Shown here: positions 1 through 6,102 of the stretch, one piece after another
Position numbering within the stretch: the stretch's first letter is position 1
How the letters are laid out: each line of letters begins with the position of its first letter
NCBI GenBank assembly: GCA_964343305.1
Contig: CAYFJO010000510.1
Coordinates: forward strand, 1-7,498
Direction of reading: 5' to 3'
From: CAYFJO01 sp964343305
GTDB lineage: Bacteria; Planctomycetota; Planctomycetia; Pirellulales; Pirellulaceae
Length of the DNA: 7,498 nucleotides
The notes under the pieces: generated by a model
Told to the model about the DNA's origin: nothing
The model's database searches: none
What the model saw: only the letters and a program-made list of their open reading frames with translations
Translations under genes and position numbers: made by a program

Positions 1-9
1 TGTTAGTCA

Positions 10-220
10 TTACACCGTCGTATTTTGGCCTTTCGGTGGAGTGGGAGGTCGCAGGTCGGTGAGCTTGAGTGCCTTGAGGACTTGGCGGGCTCGAGCGCTG
101 CCAGGTGTCACGCCAGCGCGCGACTCTCCGTTAACGACGAATTGCACATGACGAATCGCGTCCGGTCAAAATACTCAAACGATCAATTTGTTCTTTTAGA
201 ATTTGAATTTGGGTACGCGA
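10..220 (-). pseudogene. Possible IS transposase C-terminal remnant, frameshifted
   Basis: On the minus strand a 51-codon open stretch (165 down to 10) ends in TAA and contains RARQVLKALKLTDLRPP followed by a basic, proline-rich tail. This resembles the extreme C terminus of IS4/IS1634-type DDE transposases, where a segment ending in a conserved leucine-rich helix is followed by a proline-containing tail. The sequence just upstream in the neighbouring frame (ILKEQIDRLSILTG, about 165-210) could be the preceding helix, so a one-base frameshift near 160-168 is inferred. No catalytic residues are present and no terminal inverted repeat was found. The family assignment is by resemblance only. The overlapping plus-strand ORF at 25-375 has no recognisable content and is not called. 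Confidence 0.3.
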
Positions 221-356
221 AGTGGTTTGAATGTCGGCCGGGATCGAGCGTGACCCGCGTGTCGGCTCGCTCGAATCGGACCTATTGCCAGGCGAAGATC
301 GCAGTCGGCGCATCCGGTTTGCGTCACAAATCGAATCGCTGTTTGGCGACAGTTGC

Positions 357-1030
357 TTATGCGGCGCCGCGATAGTAATAATTCAATAGTCCGCCCAACC
401 GCTCTCGGCGTTGAACCTTTCCGTCGGTGGCACCAACTTCGGCACCAGGATCGATGATCTTGTTTTTCAAGCCTTGATGATTTCTTTCGGCGTGAAAATG
501 GACGAGACATTCATGTACCGCGTTGCGCGTCGCCTTTTCGCCGAAGAACATCAGTCGGTCCCAGCACTCGGATTTTAACGAGCCAAAGAAACGCTCCAGA
601 TGAGCATTAAGATTCGGGCTTCGCGGCGGCAGGGTCACGGGCTCCACGTCTTCGTCCTGCAAGAGGTCTCGGAACGATGGGCAGAACTTTCTGTCGCGAT
701 CCATGATCAAGTATCGCTTGCCGTTGAGAAAGCCATCTTCAAAGTTCGCCAACTCGCGCGCTGCCTGTTTCATCCAGGCTTCGTTCGGCGTCGTGGTGTA
801 ACCGGCCAAGTGGACTCGGCGTGACTTCAATTCCATCACAAAGAGTAAGTAAAAGGAAACAAGTCCACCCTTGGTTCAGACTTCCACAGTCGTGAAATCG
901 ATTGCCGCCAGCACATCCCGGTGCGCTTTGAGAAAGGTCTTCCAAGTTGTCTGTCGCTTTCGATCCGGAGCAGGCTCGAGCGAAGAGAATCTAGGGTAAT
1001 CAACGCGTCTTGCGTTGGCTGAAACATGGC
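357..1030 (-). pseudogene. Integrase-core (rve) IS transposase, 5'-degraded, with in-frame TGA
   Basis: The product would be a DDE transposase with an rve integrase core that cuts and joins IS ends. One frame runs from about 1028 to the TAA at 357. Recognisable family sequence begins at LEPAPDRKR (about 980) and continues through DVLAAIDFTTVEV, supplying the first catalytic Asp. A TGA at 876-878 follows, where relatives that I recall have Trp (VEVWTKGG), so TGG to TGA is the likely lesion. The frame then continues without shift through LVSFYLLFVMELKSRRVH, the second Asp in LIMDRDRKF and the catalytic Glu in NLNAHLERFFGSLKSE. Asp and Glu are 35 residues apart, as in the DD35E pattern. The C terminus (RERLGGLLNYYYRGAA) looks complete. 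Upstream of 980 homology fades and no credible N terminus was found. No terminal inverted repeats or target duplication are visible, so this is an eroded relic, not a movable copy. Confidence 0.85.
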
Positions 1031-1074
1031 AGAGCAAGGGAGCGTAGACCCTTGAAAACGTGGGAAAAACGGTC

Positions 1075-1096
1075 GGCTGAATAAATTGACCCCACG
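1075..1096 (-). repeat. 22-bp GGGGTCA dispersed repeat, copy A
   Basis: On the minus strand the motif CGTGGGGTCAATTTATT is followed by cAGCC. It matches 2791-2812 on the plus strand at 21 of 22 positions, in opposite orientation. It lies beyond the recognisable 5' end of the transposase pseudogene, in the 210-bp gap before the methyltransferase, where I see no other feature. The motif resembles termini or REP-like sequences mobilised by IS200/RAYT-type enzymes, but no such enzyme is in the window. Confidence 0.6.
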
Positions 1097-1238
1097 CGCT
1101 TAGGTTTTCATGTTTTTGTTGCCATCGCAAATCCGATAACTGCAAAGTAGTTTTCCCTTGGCAAGCCGCTGGCGACACAATACGCTTCCGGCAGCGGATT
1201 GTTGAATTTGCGTTTTCTAGAATCGCTGTTGTGCACCC

Positions 1239-1847
1239 GTGAATCAGAATCTGAATACCGACCTCGAATCAGCGTGCGACTTGGACCCAACGCTGCTTGC
1301 CGAAATTCGCAGTCTGTGGGCTGAGGCAGATAGTCTCTGGGAACGACATCACCAGACGCCTGCGTTTCACGGATACGTCAGCGCCGACTACCAAACCGTC
1401 TTCGAATCGCTAGCTCGACTGCAAGGAAGGGTGTTAACGGTTCTTGAATGGGGCTCTGGCCTAGGGATCACTACGATCATGGCCAGCCGTATGGGATTCA
1501 ACGCCTACGGTATCGAAATTTGACCGGGCCTTATTAAGTACTCAGAAAGTCTTGCCGAAGCGTACGGCCCAAGTGCACGATCTGTTCAAGGGAGTTTCAT
1601 CCCAGACGAATTTGAGTGGCCCGCAGTAGACGGAGAGGGTGTGTACCGAACCGTCATCGACTGTGCATGCGCCTACAACAAGTAGGATATGCAACTCCAC
1701 GACTTTGACTTGATTTGTGCTTATCCATGGCCGGACGAACACACTCTATTCCACTCCATCATTCGCGAATTCGGACGAAAAGAATCGCTGTTGCTCAGTT
1801 ACGATGCGCGAGCAGGTGCTAAGTTGGTTCGCTTCGACGAACGCTAA
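1239..1847 (+). pseudogene. Class I SAM-dependent methyltransferase with in-frame TGA and TAG
   Basis: A single frame of 203 codons runs from GTG (1239) to TAA (1845-1847), interrupted by TGA at 1521-1523 and TAG at 1683-1685. The first 94 residues hold an N-terminal helical region and the SAM-binding motif VLEWGSGLGITT (residues 68-77), then GFNAYGIEI, which ends the second strand of the Rossmann fold. After the TGA the frame continues with coherent family-like sequence (KYSESLAEAYGP, GSFIPDEFEW, TVIDCACAYNK). After the TAG it continues through DFDLICAYPWPDEH, a motif IV-like segment, and a plausible C terminus. There is no frameshift or deletion. The GTG start has no clear ribosome binding site and an in-frame stop lies at 1218-1220, so the 5' end may also be damaged. 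The substrate cannot be told. Without readthrough the product would be a 94-residue fragment with half a SAM fold. Confidence 0.8.
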
Positions 1848-1966
1848 GAAATCGTGGGACGCATTGATATTCAGCTATCATCGATTGCTGCTTTAGCCCC
1901 CCAACCAAGCAAAAAACGGTCCTTCTCTCAAACATCTTGGAAAAGGTTGTGAGGACTTGAGACTGG

Positions 1967-2071
1967 CTATTGCACCTTGATAACTACGGCTGTAAGATCG
2001 TCCGCCTGTGGTTTGCTTTGAGCAAAATCTCGTGCGGCTTGAAAGAAGCTGTGTGCGATTTCTCGAGCGGA
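1967..2071 (-). pseudogene. C-terminal scrap of a SpoIIE/PP2C-type protein phosphatase
   Basis: Read on the minus strand, 34 codons ending in TAG (1967-1969) spell SAREIAHSFFQAARDFAQ then SKPQADDLTAVVIKVQ. The ending is the hallmark C terminus of SpoIIE/RsbU-like PP2C phosphatases, where the DD of DDLTAVV or DDITLVV is a metal-binding site and is preceded by a helix. The frame stays open upstream to about 2138, but those codons do not look like the rest of the domain. The remainder of the phosphatase (earlier metal ligands, any sensor domains) is absent, and that space is occupied by the end of the small membrane protein gene. There is no start codon. This is a deletion remnant. The assignment rests on a short motif. 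Confidence 0.55.
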
Positions 2072-2124
2072 CTTTTTTCGGTTTGCGCACGCCTCCGGTC
2101 TCGCGCATCGGTTCAGGAAGTGAA

Positions 2125-2406
2125 TCAGCGGTTTAGTTCTTCGTCAGATTGATGGTTTTCTGAGAGATGATCATGAGGTTGTTCGCCGCTTTTTGGCCGT
2201 ACTAGGACTACAACCGTTCCAATAAGCGTAGCAACGAGCAAGCAGGCAAAGGCGACGAATCCGTAAATCCGATGCTCAGCGGGCAAGATGGGAATCGTGG
2301 CGAGCACGACCGCGTGAGCAACAGCAACAAGCGAAATTAGTACCATGCGTTTCGTCGGGGGATCGATCAGGGCCAAGATTTCGGTCCACTGCTCTTTGAA
2401 AGACAT
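2125..2406 (-). CDS. Small two-helix membrane protein, unknown function
   Basis: This 93-residue frame starts at ATG (2404-2406) and ends at TGA (2125-2127). It begins with a short amphipathic cytosolic segment (MSFKEQWTEILALIDPPTKR) followed by a hydrophobic helix at about residues 20-42 and a second at about 47-68. A charged, His- and Glu-rich soluble tail (PHDHLSENHQSDEELNR) follows. This predicts a hairpin inner-membrane protein with both ends in the cytoplasm. The organised hydrophobicity and polar ends argue for a real gene, unlike the random composition of nearby shadow frames. No strong Shine-Dalgarno sequence is seen. I do not recognise a family. Its 3' end lies just upstream of the phosphatase scrap on the same strand, so it could have moved next to that relic by deletion. 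Confidence 0.5.
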   Translation of the reverse strand: MSFKEQWTEILALIDPPTKRMVLISLVAVAHAVVLATIPILPAEHRIYGFVAFACLLVATLIGTVVVLVRPKSGEQPHDHLSENHQSDEELNR

Positions 2407-2790
2407 TAGATCTACTGTTGTTGTGGGCAGAATATTTGTTAACCCGATCTACCGGGACTATAGGATTATTCCCGTTTAGCCGGAGATTACTCTGTCATAT
2501 TCCGTTTGCCACTCTGCGCCAACCCCGTGGAGTCAGTTAACCAGGCTCTGAGCCATTATCGAAAAGGAACTTTATGCCGTAGAACGGAATTTAGAAGCCC
2601 TTCTGGGTAGGGTCGATCCAGCCGCCCGGTGTCGCTGCATTGCAGCGAGAGTTGGCGAGGTGAAGGGCGTGTGCCTTGAATCTGAGCCACCATGGATTCG
2701 ATATAGACTCCGGGAAACTGTAGAGAGCCCTCAACTTTAACGTTGTTAACCCGATCCAAAAGTTCGCGAAAGGGTTGCGTTTGCTCACCC

Positions 2791-2812
2791 CGTGGGGTCA
2801 ATTTATTGAGCC
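2791..2812 (+). repeat. 22-bp GGGGTCA dispersed repeat, copy B
   Basis: CGTGGGGTCAATTTATT followed by gAGCC matches the minus strand of 1075-1096 at 21 of 22 positions. Together with the preceding ACCC it forms a small palindrome, ACCCCGTGGGGT. Two such matches in 7.5 kb are very unlikely by chance. A weaker copy of the first part lies at 2523-2535. Confidence 0.6.
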
Positions 2813-2845
2813 CAATATTTATGCCACATTTCACTTCAGCGACGA

Positions 2846-2921
2846 CACATATCACGGGGCGCAGGTTTTCACACACCCGCCTACTGGCAGACCACGCCAA
2901 ACTGGAAAGAACACGGTTTCC
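2846..2921 (+). repeat. 76-bp dispersed repeat, copy A
   Basis: This 76-bp segment is repeated in the same orientation at 5662-5737 with 70 of 76 identities and no gaps. An uninterrupted identical core spans CCCGCCTACTGGCAGACCACG and on to CTGGAAA. Similarity stops sharply on both sides. In one frame both copies encode HTPAYWQTTPNWK; here that frame ends at TGA 2993-2995. No start codon or ribosome binding site is attached. It may be a piece of a larger genomic repeat family or of a gene tail. Confidence 0.85.
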
Positions 2922-3142
2922 ACAAACTCCTGACTCTACAGCATTTCAATCGCTGGACTCACTTGGAGTGCGGCACGCGATTTCGAGACTCTTGAGCCAG
3001 TTCGAGACTTTTTTGGGAAAAACGGGAGAGGGTGAGTCCCGCGATTTGGTCGCCACAAGTTTAGCCAGGTGATTCTGTGGGGGATTTTGAAACGATAACG
3101 ACGTCACCCACCACCTTGTGACGCAAATCCTGGAGAACTATC

Positions 3143-3187
3143 ATGTGCCTGTCAAGAACGATGATTTTCCGAACGGAGAATCAGTGA
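3143..3187 (+). CDS. Possible 14-codon ORF running into a terminator
   Basis: The frame ATG to TGA encodes MCLSRTMIFRTENQ. A GGAGA Shine-Dalgarno-like sequence lies at 3132-3136, leaving about 7 nt to the ATG, one of the better-placed ribosome binding sites in the window. The TGA overlaps the first base of the terminator stem, so ORF and terminator form one compact unit. It could be the end of a small mRNA, a leader peptide whose regulated gene has been lost, or chance. No plus-strand gene follows for over 1.1 kb, which argues against a functioning attenuator. No family recognised. Confidence 0.3.
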   Translation: MCLSRTMIFRTENQ

Positions 3188-3220
3188 AAGCCGTCAGTGT
3201 GTGCTGACGGCTTTTGTTTT
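3187..3220 (+). terminator. Strong intrinsic terminator
   Basis: A perfect 11-bp stem (AAAGCCGTCAG at 3187-3197 with CTGACGGCTTT at 3204-3214) closes a 6-nt TGTGTG loop. It is followed on the plus strand by a T-rich run, TTTTGTTTTT. The flanking AAA/TTT pairs mean it could also stop minus-strand transcription coming from the YugP-type gene, which ends about 170 bp away. Confidence 0.85.
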
Positions 3221-3382
3221 TGACAAAGATTTGACGAAACTGAGTCACCGAACGCTTTTCAGGAACACGAATCTACGCGCCCCGTCACGCATTATTTGAA
3301 ATCTCACGCCGCTTGATGATCCGTCGCGCGGACGCTTCTGGTTCCTAATAAAGGCTCCTGGTCAATCAGTACTTTGTTAGCC

Positions 3383-4072
3383 TTATCGCCAGCCACCAAG
3401 TAATCCGGATCGGATAAGGAAATAGAGAATGGTTAGCAACGTCGTGATGACAGCGGCGACGTAGGTCATTGCCGCCGCATTGAGCACCTTGTTAGTGCCC
3501 TCGCGTTCCTCGGGATACACAATTCCTGATTCGACAACCAAACGTTTTGCCCGAGCGCTGGCGTCAAATTCAACGGGCAACGTTACGAGTTGAAAGAGTA
3601 ACACCATGCCAAACAAAACGACGCCAGCAAGCACGACATACTGATGGATGAATAGGCCGAACAGCATCACAAGATATCCGATGTTCGAACCGATTCTGGC
3701 AAGCGGCACGAGTGCGGATCAGACCCAGAGTGGAAAATATCCATTTGCATGTTGGATTGCGTGGCCCGCCTCGTGCGTTGCGACTCCAATCGCCGCCACT
3801 GATAAACTGCGATACACTGGTTCCGACAAAGCCAATTCCTTCGTTTTCGGATTGTAATGATCGCTAAGGAATCCACGTGCCGGAATGATTCTTACATCGT
3901 GAATCCCCGCGTTATCCAACAATTGTTGAGCCGCTTGAGCGCCAGTGCGCCCCTTGATCGAACGCACGCCAGAATATCGGTTGAACGCTGAGCGAACCAT
4001 TAGACTTGCTGCGCCAGAAATCAAGATCCCTGGTAAGAGCACGAGCAGTAGATAAAGAGGGTCGAATATCAT
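3383..4072 (-). pseudogene. yugP-like: YugP-type membrane zinc metallopeptidase split by one in-frame TGA
   Basis: The frame from ATG (4072) to TAA (3383) spans 229 codons, close to the usual YugP/Zn_peptidase_2 length of about 225. It is intact except for TGA at 3719-3721 (codon 118). The N-terminal part has a membrane helix (residues 5-25), the SGVR...TGAQAAQQLL segment typical of the family, and the zinc site HEAGH at residues 100-104. The stop follows at once (GYFPLWV, stop, SALVPLARIGSN). Relatives I recall have Arg or a similar residue here, so CGA to TGA is likely. After the stop come two further membrane helices, the conserved LPVEFDAS segment and a C-terminal helix. A weak Shine-Dalgarno sequence (AAAGG, 6 nt before ATG) supports the start. 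A GTG at 3707-3709, four codons after the stop, could allow a restart. Without readthrough the 117-residue product has the HEAGH but lacks the rest of the fold. Confidence 0.85.
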
Positions 4073-4375
4073 GGAAAACCTTTCGTTGACTTACTTCCGA
4101 CGTGGAAAGTAACGGACTGCGGAAAAGTAAGCACGCGCCAAATTGACACGAGCTCGGCGCACTTACGATGCGTTAGAGCAATTGGTGTACCAATGTCCAA
4201 GATCGGTTTTCGTTCACGGCCAAGAATTAGGTAGGCTTTGCGAATTATGAATTGTTAGAAGCTACCTGCGGTTGGCCTGTCCTTCTTTGGACACTACGTT
4301 GATTACATTGCCCGTTAGCCTGGTGCTCATGGTCGCTTCATCCTATGCTTTGCGCGAAGGAATCGTTACTGCAAA
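4073..4375. other. Intergenic region between divergent peptidase and CBS-protein genes
   Basis: These 303 bp carry the upstream signals of both divergent genes. The minus-strand promoter candidate lies in the middle. An imperfect hairpin, TTACTTCC-GACGT-GGAAAGTAA, sits about 20-45 bp before the peptidase start. On the plus side AAGGA precedes the CBS-protein ATG by about 14 nt, too far for a good ribosome binding site. I found no convincing plus-strand -35/-10 pair and no small gene. Confidence 0.45.
4172..4200 (-). promoter_or_regulatory. Putative promoter with palindromic spacer for the YugP-type gene
   Basis: On the minus strand TTGGAC (4200-4195) and TCTAAC (4177-4172) are separated by 17 bp, a sigma70-like layout with a weak -10. 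The spacer contains the palindrome ATTGGTGTACCAAT (4181-4194, plus-strand reading), with 6-bp arms around GT. That would suit a dimeric repressor covering the promoter. It would give a leader of roughly 90 nt. Planctomycete promoters are poorly defined, so this is only a candidate. Confidence 0.3.
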
Positions 4376-5566
4376 ATGCGTTCGTCTTCAAGGATTTTCG
4401 CGGTCATTCTCGCGGTTTCAATTCTCGCGACGAGCGTTTTTGCAGCAGGTGGATTTTCGGCGGCCGATACCGATTCGAACTCCGTTGGCGAACCGAAACA
4501 TTTGGTCTGGATGATTCTGTACGCCACGATCGCGCTCGGATTTTCCTTTCTTTGTTCGGTTGCCGAGGCCGTCGTGCTGAGTATCGGACCGTCGTTCTTG
4601 GCAAATCTTGAACAAGAGGGGCACAAAGCCGCTCCGTTGTTGAGCAACATCAAGCGCAACATCGATCGGACACTGACGGCGATCCTAACACTGAACACGA
4701 TTGCACACACCGTCGGCGCGGGCGGCGCGGGCGCGGAAGCGGCCGCCTATTTTGGCGCGGGATATGTCGGCATTGCGATGGCGATCCTTACGTTTCTGAT
4801 CTTGTTTCTGTCTGAGATTATTCCGAAGACAATTGGCGCGGTCTACTGGCGGCAGCTTGCGAAGCCAACGGCGCACTTCGTTCGAGTGTTGACTTGGGTT
4901 TTGTACCCGTTACTTGTCGTTTCCGAGTCGCTGACAAAGCTTCTAACAAAAGGCAAGTCCGTCCACGCGATTAGCCGCGAGGAATTCTCGGAGCTTGCAG
5001 ACGTTGGCGTCGAACACGGCAACATCGACCCAAAAGAATCGCGAATCTTGAAAAACCTTCTGCGGTTTCCGGCGTTGCGTATTGAAGACATCATGACGCC
5101 TCGTACCGTTGTTTTTGCGTGTCAGGAGGATGCCACGGTCCACGACACATTGAAAGAGAACCCCGATATCCATTTCTCGCGGATTCCCGTTTACGGCGAA
5201 GATCGCGATGATATTTCGGGGTTGGTGTTAAAAACGGATTTGTTGATTAACGAAAGCCGCAACGACGGCAAAGGCAAACTGCGAGACTTGAAGCGTGACC
5301 TTGGACGGATTCGTAGCGACACCTCGCTTAGCAGTGTCCTCGATCACATGCTCAACGATCGGCAACACATTCTGTTGGCGGTCGATGAATACGGCGGCAC
5401 GCAAGGCATCGTAACGCTGGAAGACGTCGTTGAAACGTTGATCGGAATCGAAATTGTTGACGAAGCGGACAAGGACGTAGACATGCGAGCTGTTGCCCGC
5501 AAAAAATGGGAAGAGCGGGTGAGCAAGATGGGGATCGACGTGAAAGAGTCGTCAGCGGAAGAATAG
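4376..5566 (+). CDS. CNNM/CorC-like DUF21 and CBS-pair membrane protein
   Basis: An intact 396-residue integral membrane protein of the CNNM/hemolysin C-related family, whose members are implicated in divalent cation (Mg2+ or Co2+) transport and homeostasis. A hydrophobic signal-like segment (residues 7-24, SVFAAGG at its end) is followed by a DUF21 domain (about 42-195) with three to four helices. This domain holds the family motif SEIIPKTIG (146-154) and a Gly/Ala-rich helix region (112-135). Next is the CBS pair: IMTPR (239-243) opens it, FSRIPVY (267-273) and GLVLKTDLL mark the first CBS, and VDEYGGTQGIVTLEDVVETLIG (336-357) the second. The usual C-terminal CorC_HlyC transporter-associated domain is missing; only a charged tail of about 35 residues follows. 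The ATG at 4376 is chosen because it starts the signal-like segment. The exact ion or role cannot be read from sequence. Confidence 0.9.
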   Translation: MRSSSRIFAVILAVSILATSVFAAGGFSAADTDSNSVGEPKHLVWMILYATIALGFSFLCSVAEAVVLSIGPSFLANLEQEGHKAAPLLSNIKRNIDRTLTAILTLNTIAHTVGAGGAGAEAAAYFGAGYVGIAMAILTFLILFLSEIIPKTIGAVYWRQLAKPTAHFVRVLTWVLYPLLVVSESLTKLLTKGKSVHAISREEFSELADVGVEHGNIDPKESRILKNLLRFPALRIEDIMTPRTVVFACQEDATVHDTLKENPDIHFSRIPVYGEDRDDISGLVLKTDLLINESRNDGKGKLRDLKRDLGRIRSDTSLSSVLDHMLNDRQHILLAVDEYGGTQGIVTLEDVVETLIGIEIVDEADKDVDMRAVARKKWEERVSKMGIDVKESSAEE

Positions 5567-5837
5567 TCGATGCGGGACAGGGCCAGTTTCTCGAACACTT
5601 CGAACTCGGCGCAAAGCCGCAAAACACGCTAAGAACTGACTTAGAGTTTTTTCAGGCTAACCACATATCGCGGGACGCACGTTTTCACACTCCCGCCTAC
5701 TGGCAGACCACGCCAAACTGGAAAAGACACGGTTTCCGTAGACGCGGGCCAAGTTCGTCTTATCAGCGCCAACTGACACTCCCAAGTCACGCTGTCGAGA
5801 ACTCGGACAGAAATGTCTAGAATGTCGTGACAAATAG
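5567..5837. other. Gene-poor stretch holding 76-bp repeat copy B
   Basis: These 271 bp lie between the CBS protein and the TetR-like remnant. The only recognisable content is repeat copy B. An open frame from inside the preceding gene crosses it to 5820, but it is in a shifted frame relative to that gene and has no known domain. No intrinsic terminator was found after the CBS gene. Confidence 0.5.
5662..5737 (+). repeat. 76-bp dispersed repeat, copy B
   Basis: Direct repeat of 2846-2921, 70 of 76 identities without gaps. It lies 96 bp after the CBS-protein stop and about 100 bp before the TetR-like remnant. The frame encoding HTPAYWQTTPNWK is also open here and ends at 5818-5820. Of the five codons that differ between copies, two changes are silent (Ser, Thr) and three change the residue. 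Confidence 0.85.
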
Positions 5838-6092
5838 CAGGGAGAAATTGCCGAGGAGTATCAGGTCATCAGCGACCAGTTCCATAATGAACTGTATTCC
5901 CACCTCGCCCCTTCTGTGGAATCGGGTGAGATTGTTGCGTACCCGGTTCCGCTCGACTGTTCGTTGATACTTGGCCCAACCCATCTGTGTCGCGCCTGGT
6001 TGAGAAATCGAATCCCCGAAGATCTACGCTCCATGACGAATGATCTGGTGGAAGCCGCCTGGAGATCATTATGCGTAACGCACTTGAAATAA
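5838..6092 (+). pseudogene. C-terminal remnant of a TetR-like transcriptional regulator
   Basis: An 84-codon open stretch bounded by TAG (5835-5837) and TAA (6090-6092) has no start codon near its beginning, yet reads as real protein. Its landmarks are EEYQVISDQFHNELYSHL, SVESGEIVAYPVPLD, LILGPTHLCRAWL, and a final helix around NDLVEAAWRSL. This pattern, a helix with a P.ESGEI turn, LI.GP.H..CRAWL, then a closing ..L..AAWR.L helix, fits the C-terminal ligand and dimer domain of TetR/AcrR regulators. The N-terminal helix-turn-helix is absent and the 76-bp repeat region lies where it should be. The stop overlaps the ribosome binding site of the next gene, which suggests that the intact regulator was once co-transcribed with the secreted-protein operon. 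The assignment is by pattern only. Confidence 0.5.
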
Positions 6093-6102
6093 GGAGACTC
6101 AT
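6091..6102 (+). promoter_or_regulatory. Ribosome binding site of the secreted-protein gene
   Basis: AAGGAG (6091-6096) lies 6 nt before the ATG at 6103, a near-ideal Shine-Dalgarno sequence. It overlaps the TAA stop of the TetR-like remnant, a layout expected for translational coupling. It fixes the ATG at 6103 as the start. Confidence 0.8.

Larger units (their letters stand above)
2407..3142. other. Gene-poor stretch with dispersed repeats
   Basis: About 740 bp without a supportable gene. It holds a third, partial match to the GGGGTCA repeat (2523-2535, CCCCGTGGAGTCA), the full GGGGTCA repeat copy B, and copy A of the 76-bp repeat. Open frames exist on both strands (for example 2556-2900 minus and 2743-3072 plus), but they overlap each other and the repeats, and I recognise no domain in them. 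I read it as eroded or repeat-derived DNA. Confidence 0.5.

Noticed and set aside
25..375. 116-codon plus-strand ORF at the left edge
   Set aside because: No domain or signal, composition unlike the intact genes, and it overlaps the minus-strand transposase-like remnants and the end of the IS pseudogene.
876..1685. Genetic code change (TGA as Trp) or selenocysteine insertion to explain internal stops
   Set aside because: TGA ends another gene here and TGG encodes Trp throughout. The methyltransferase also has a TAG, no family member is known to me to use selenocysteine at these sites, and no SECIS-like hairpin was seen.
1219..1793. 13-bp identity AGAATCGCTGTTG at 1219-1231 and 1781-1793, considered as a target duplication or attachment site
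   Set aside because: A 13-bp match is expected roughly by chance in a window this size, one copy is inside coding sequence, and no element boundaries coincide with it.
2436..2756. 14-bp direct repeat TTGTTAACCCGATC at 2436-2449 and 2743-2756
   Set aside because: Close to chance expectation for the window and not tied to any feature boundary.
2556..2900. 114-codon minus-strand ORF in the gene-poor stretch
   Set aside because: It overlaps both repeat copies in that stretch, no family was recognised, and there is no good ribosome binding site. It may be a relic but I cannot support a gene.
2743..3072. 109-codon plus-strand ORF
   Set aside because: It crosses the 76-bp repeat in a different frame from the one shared by both copies, and shows no recognisable domain.
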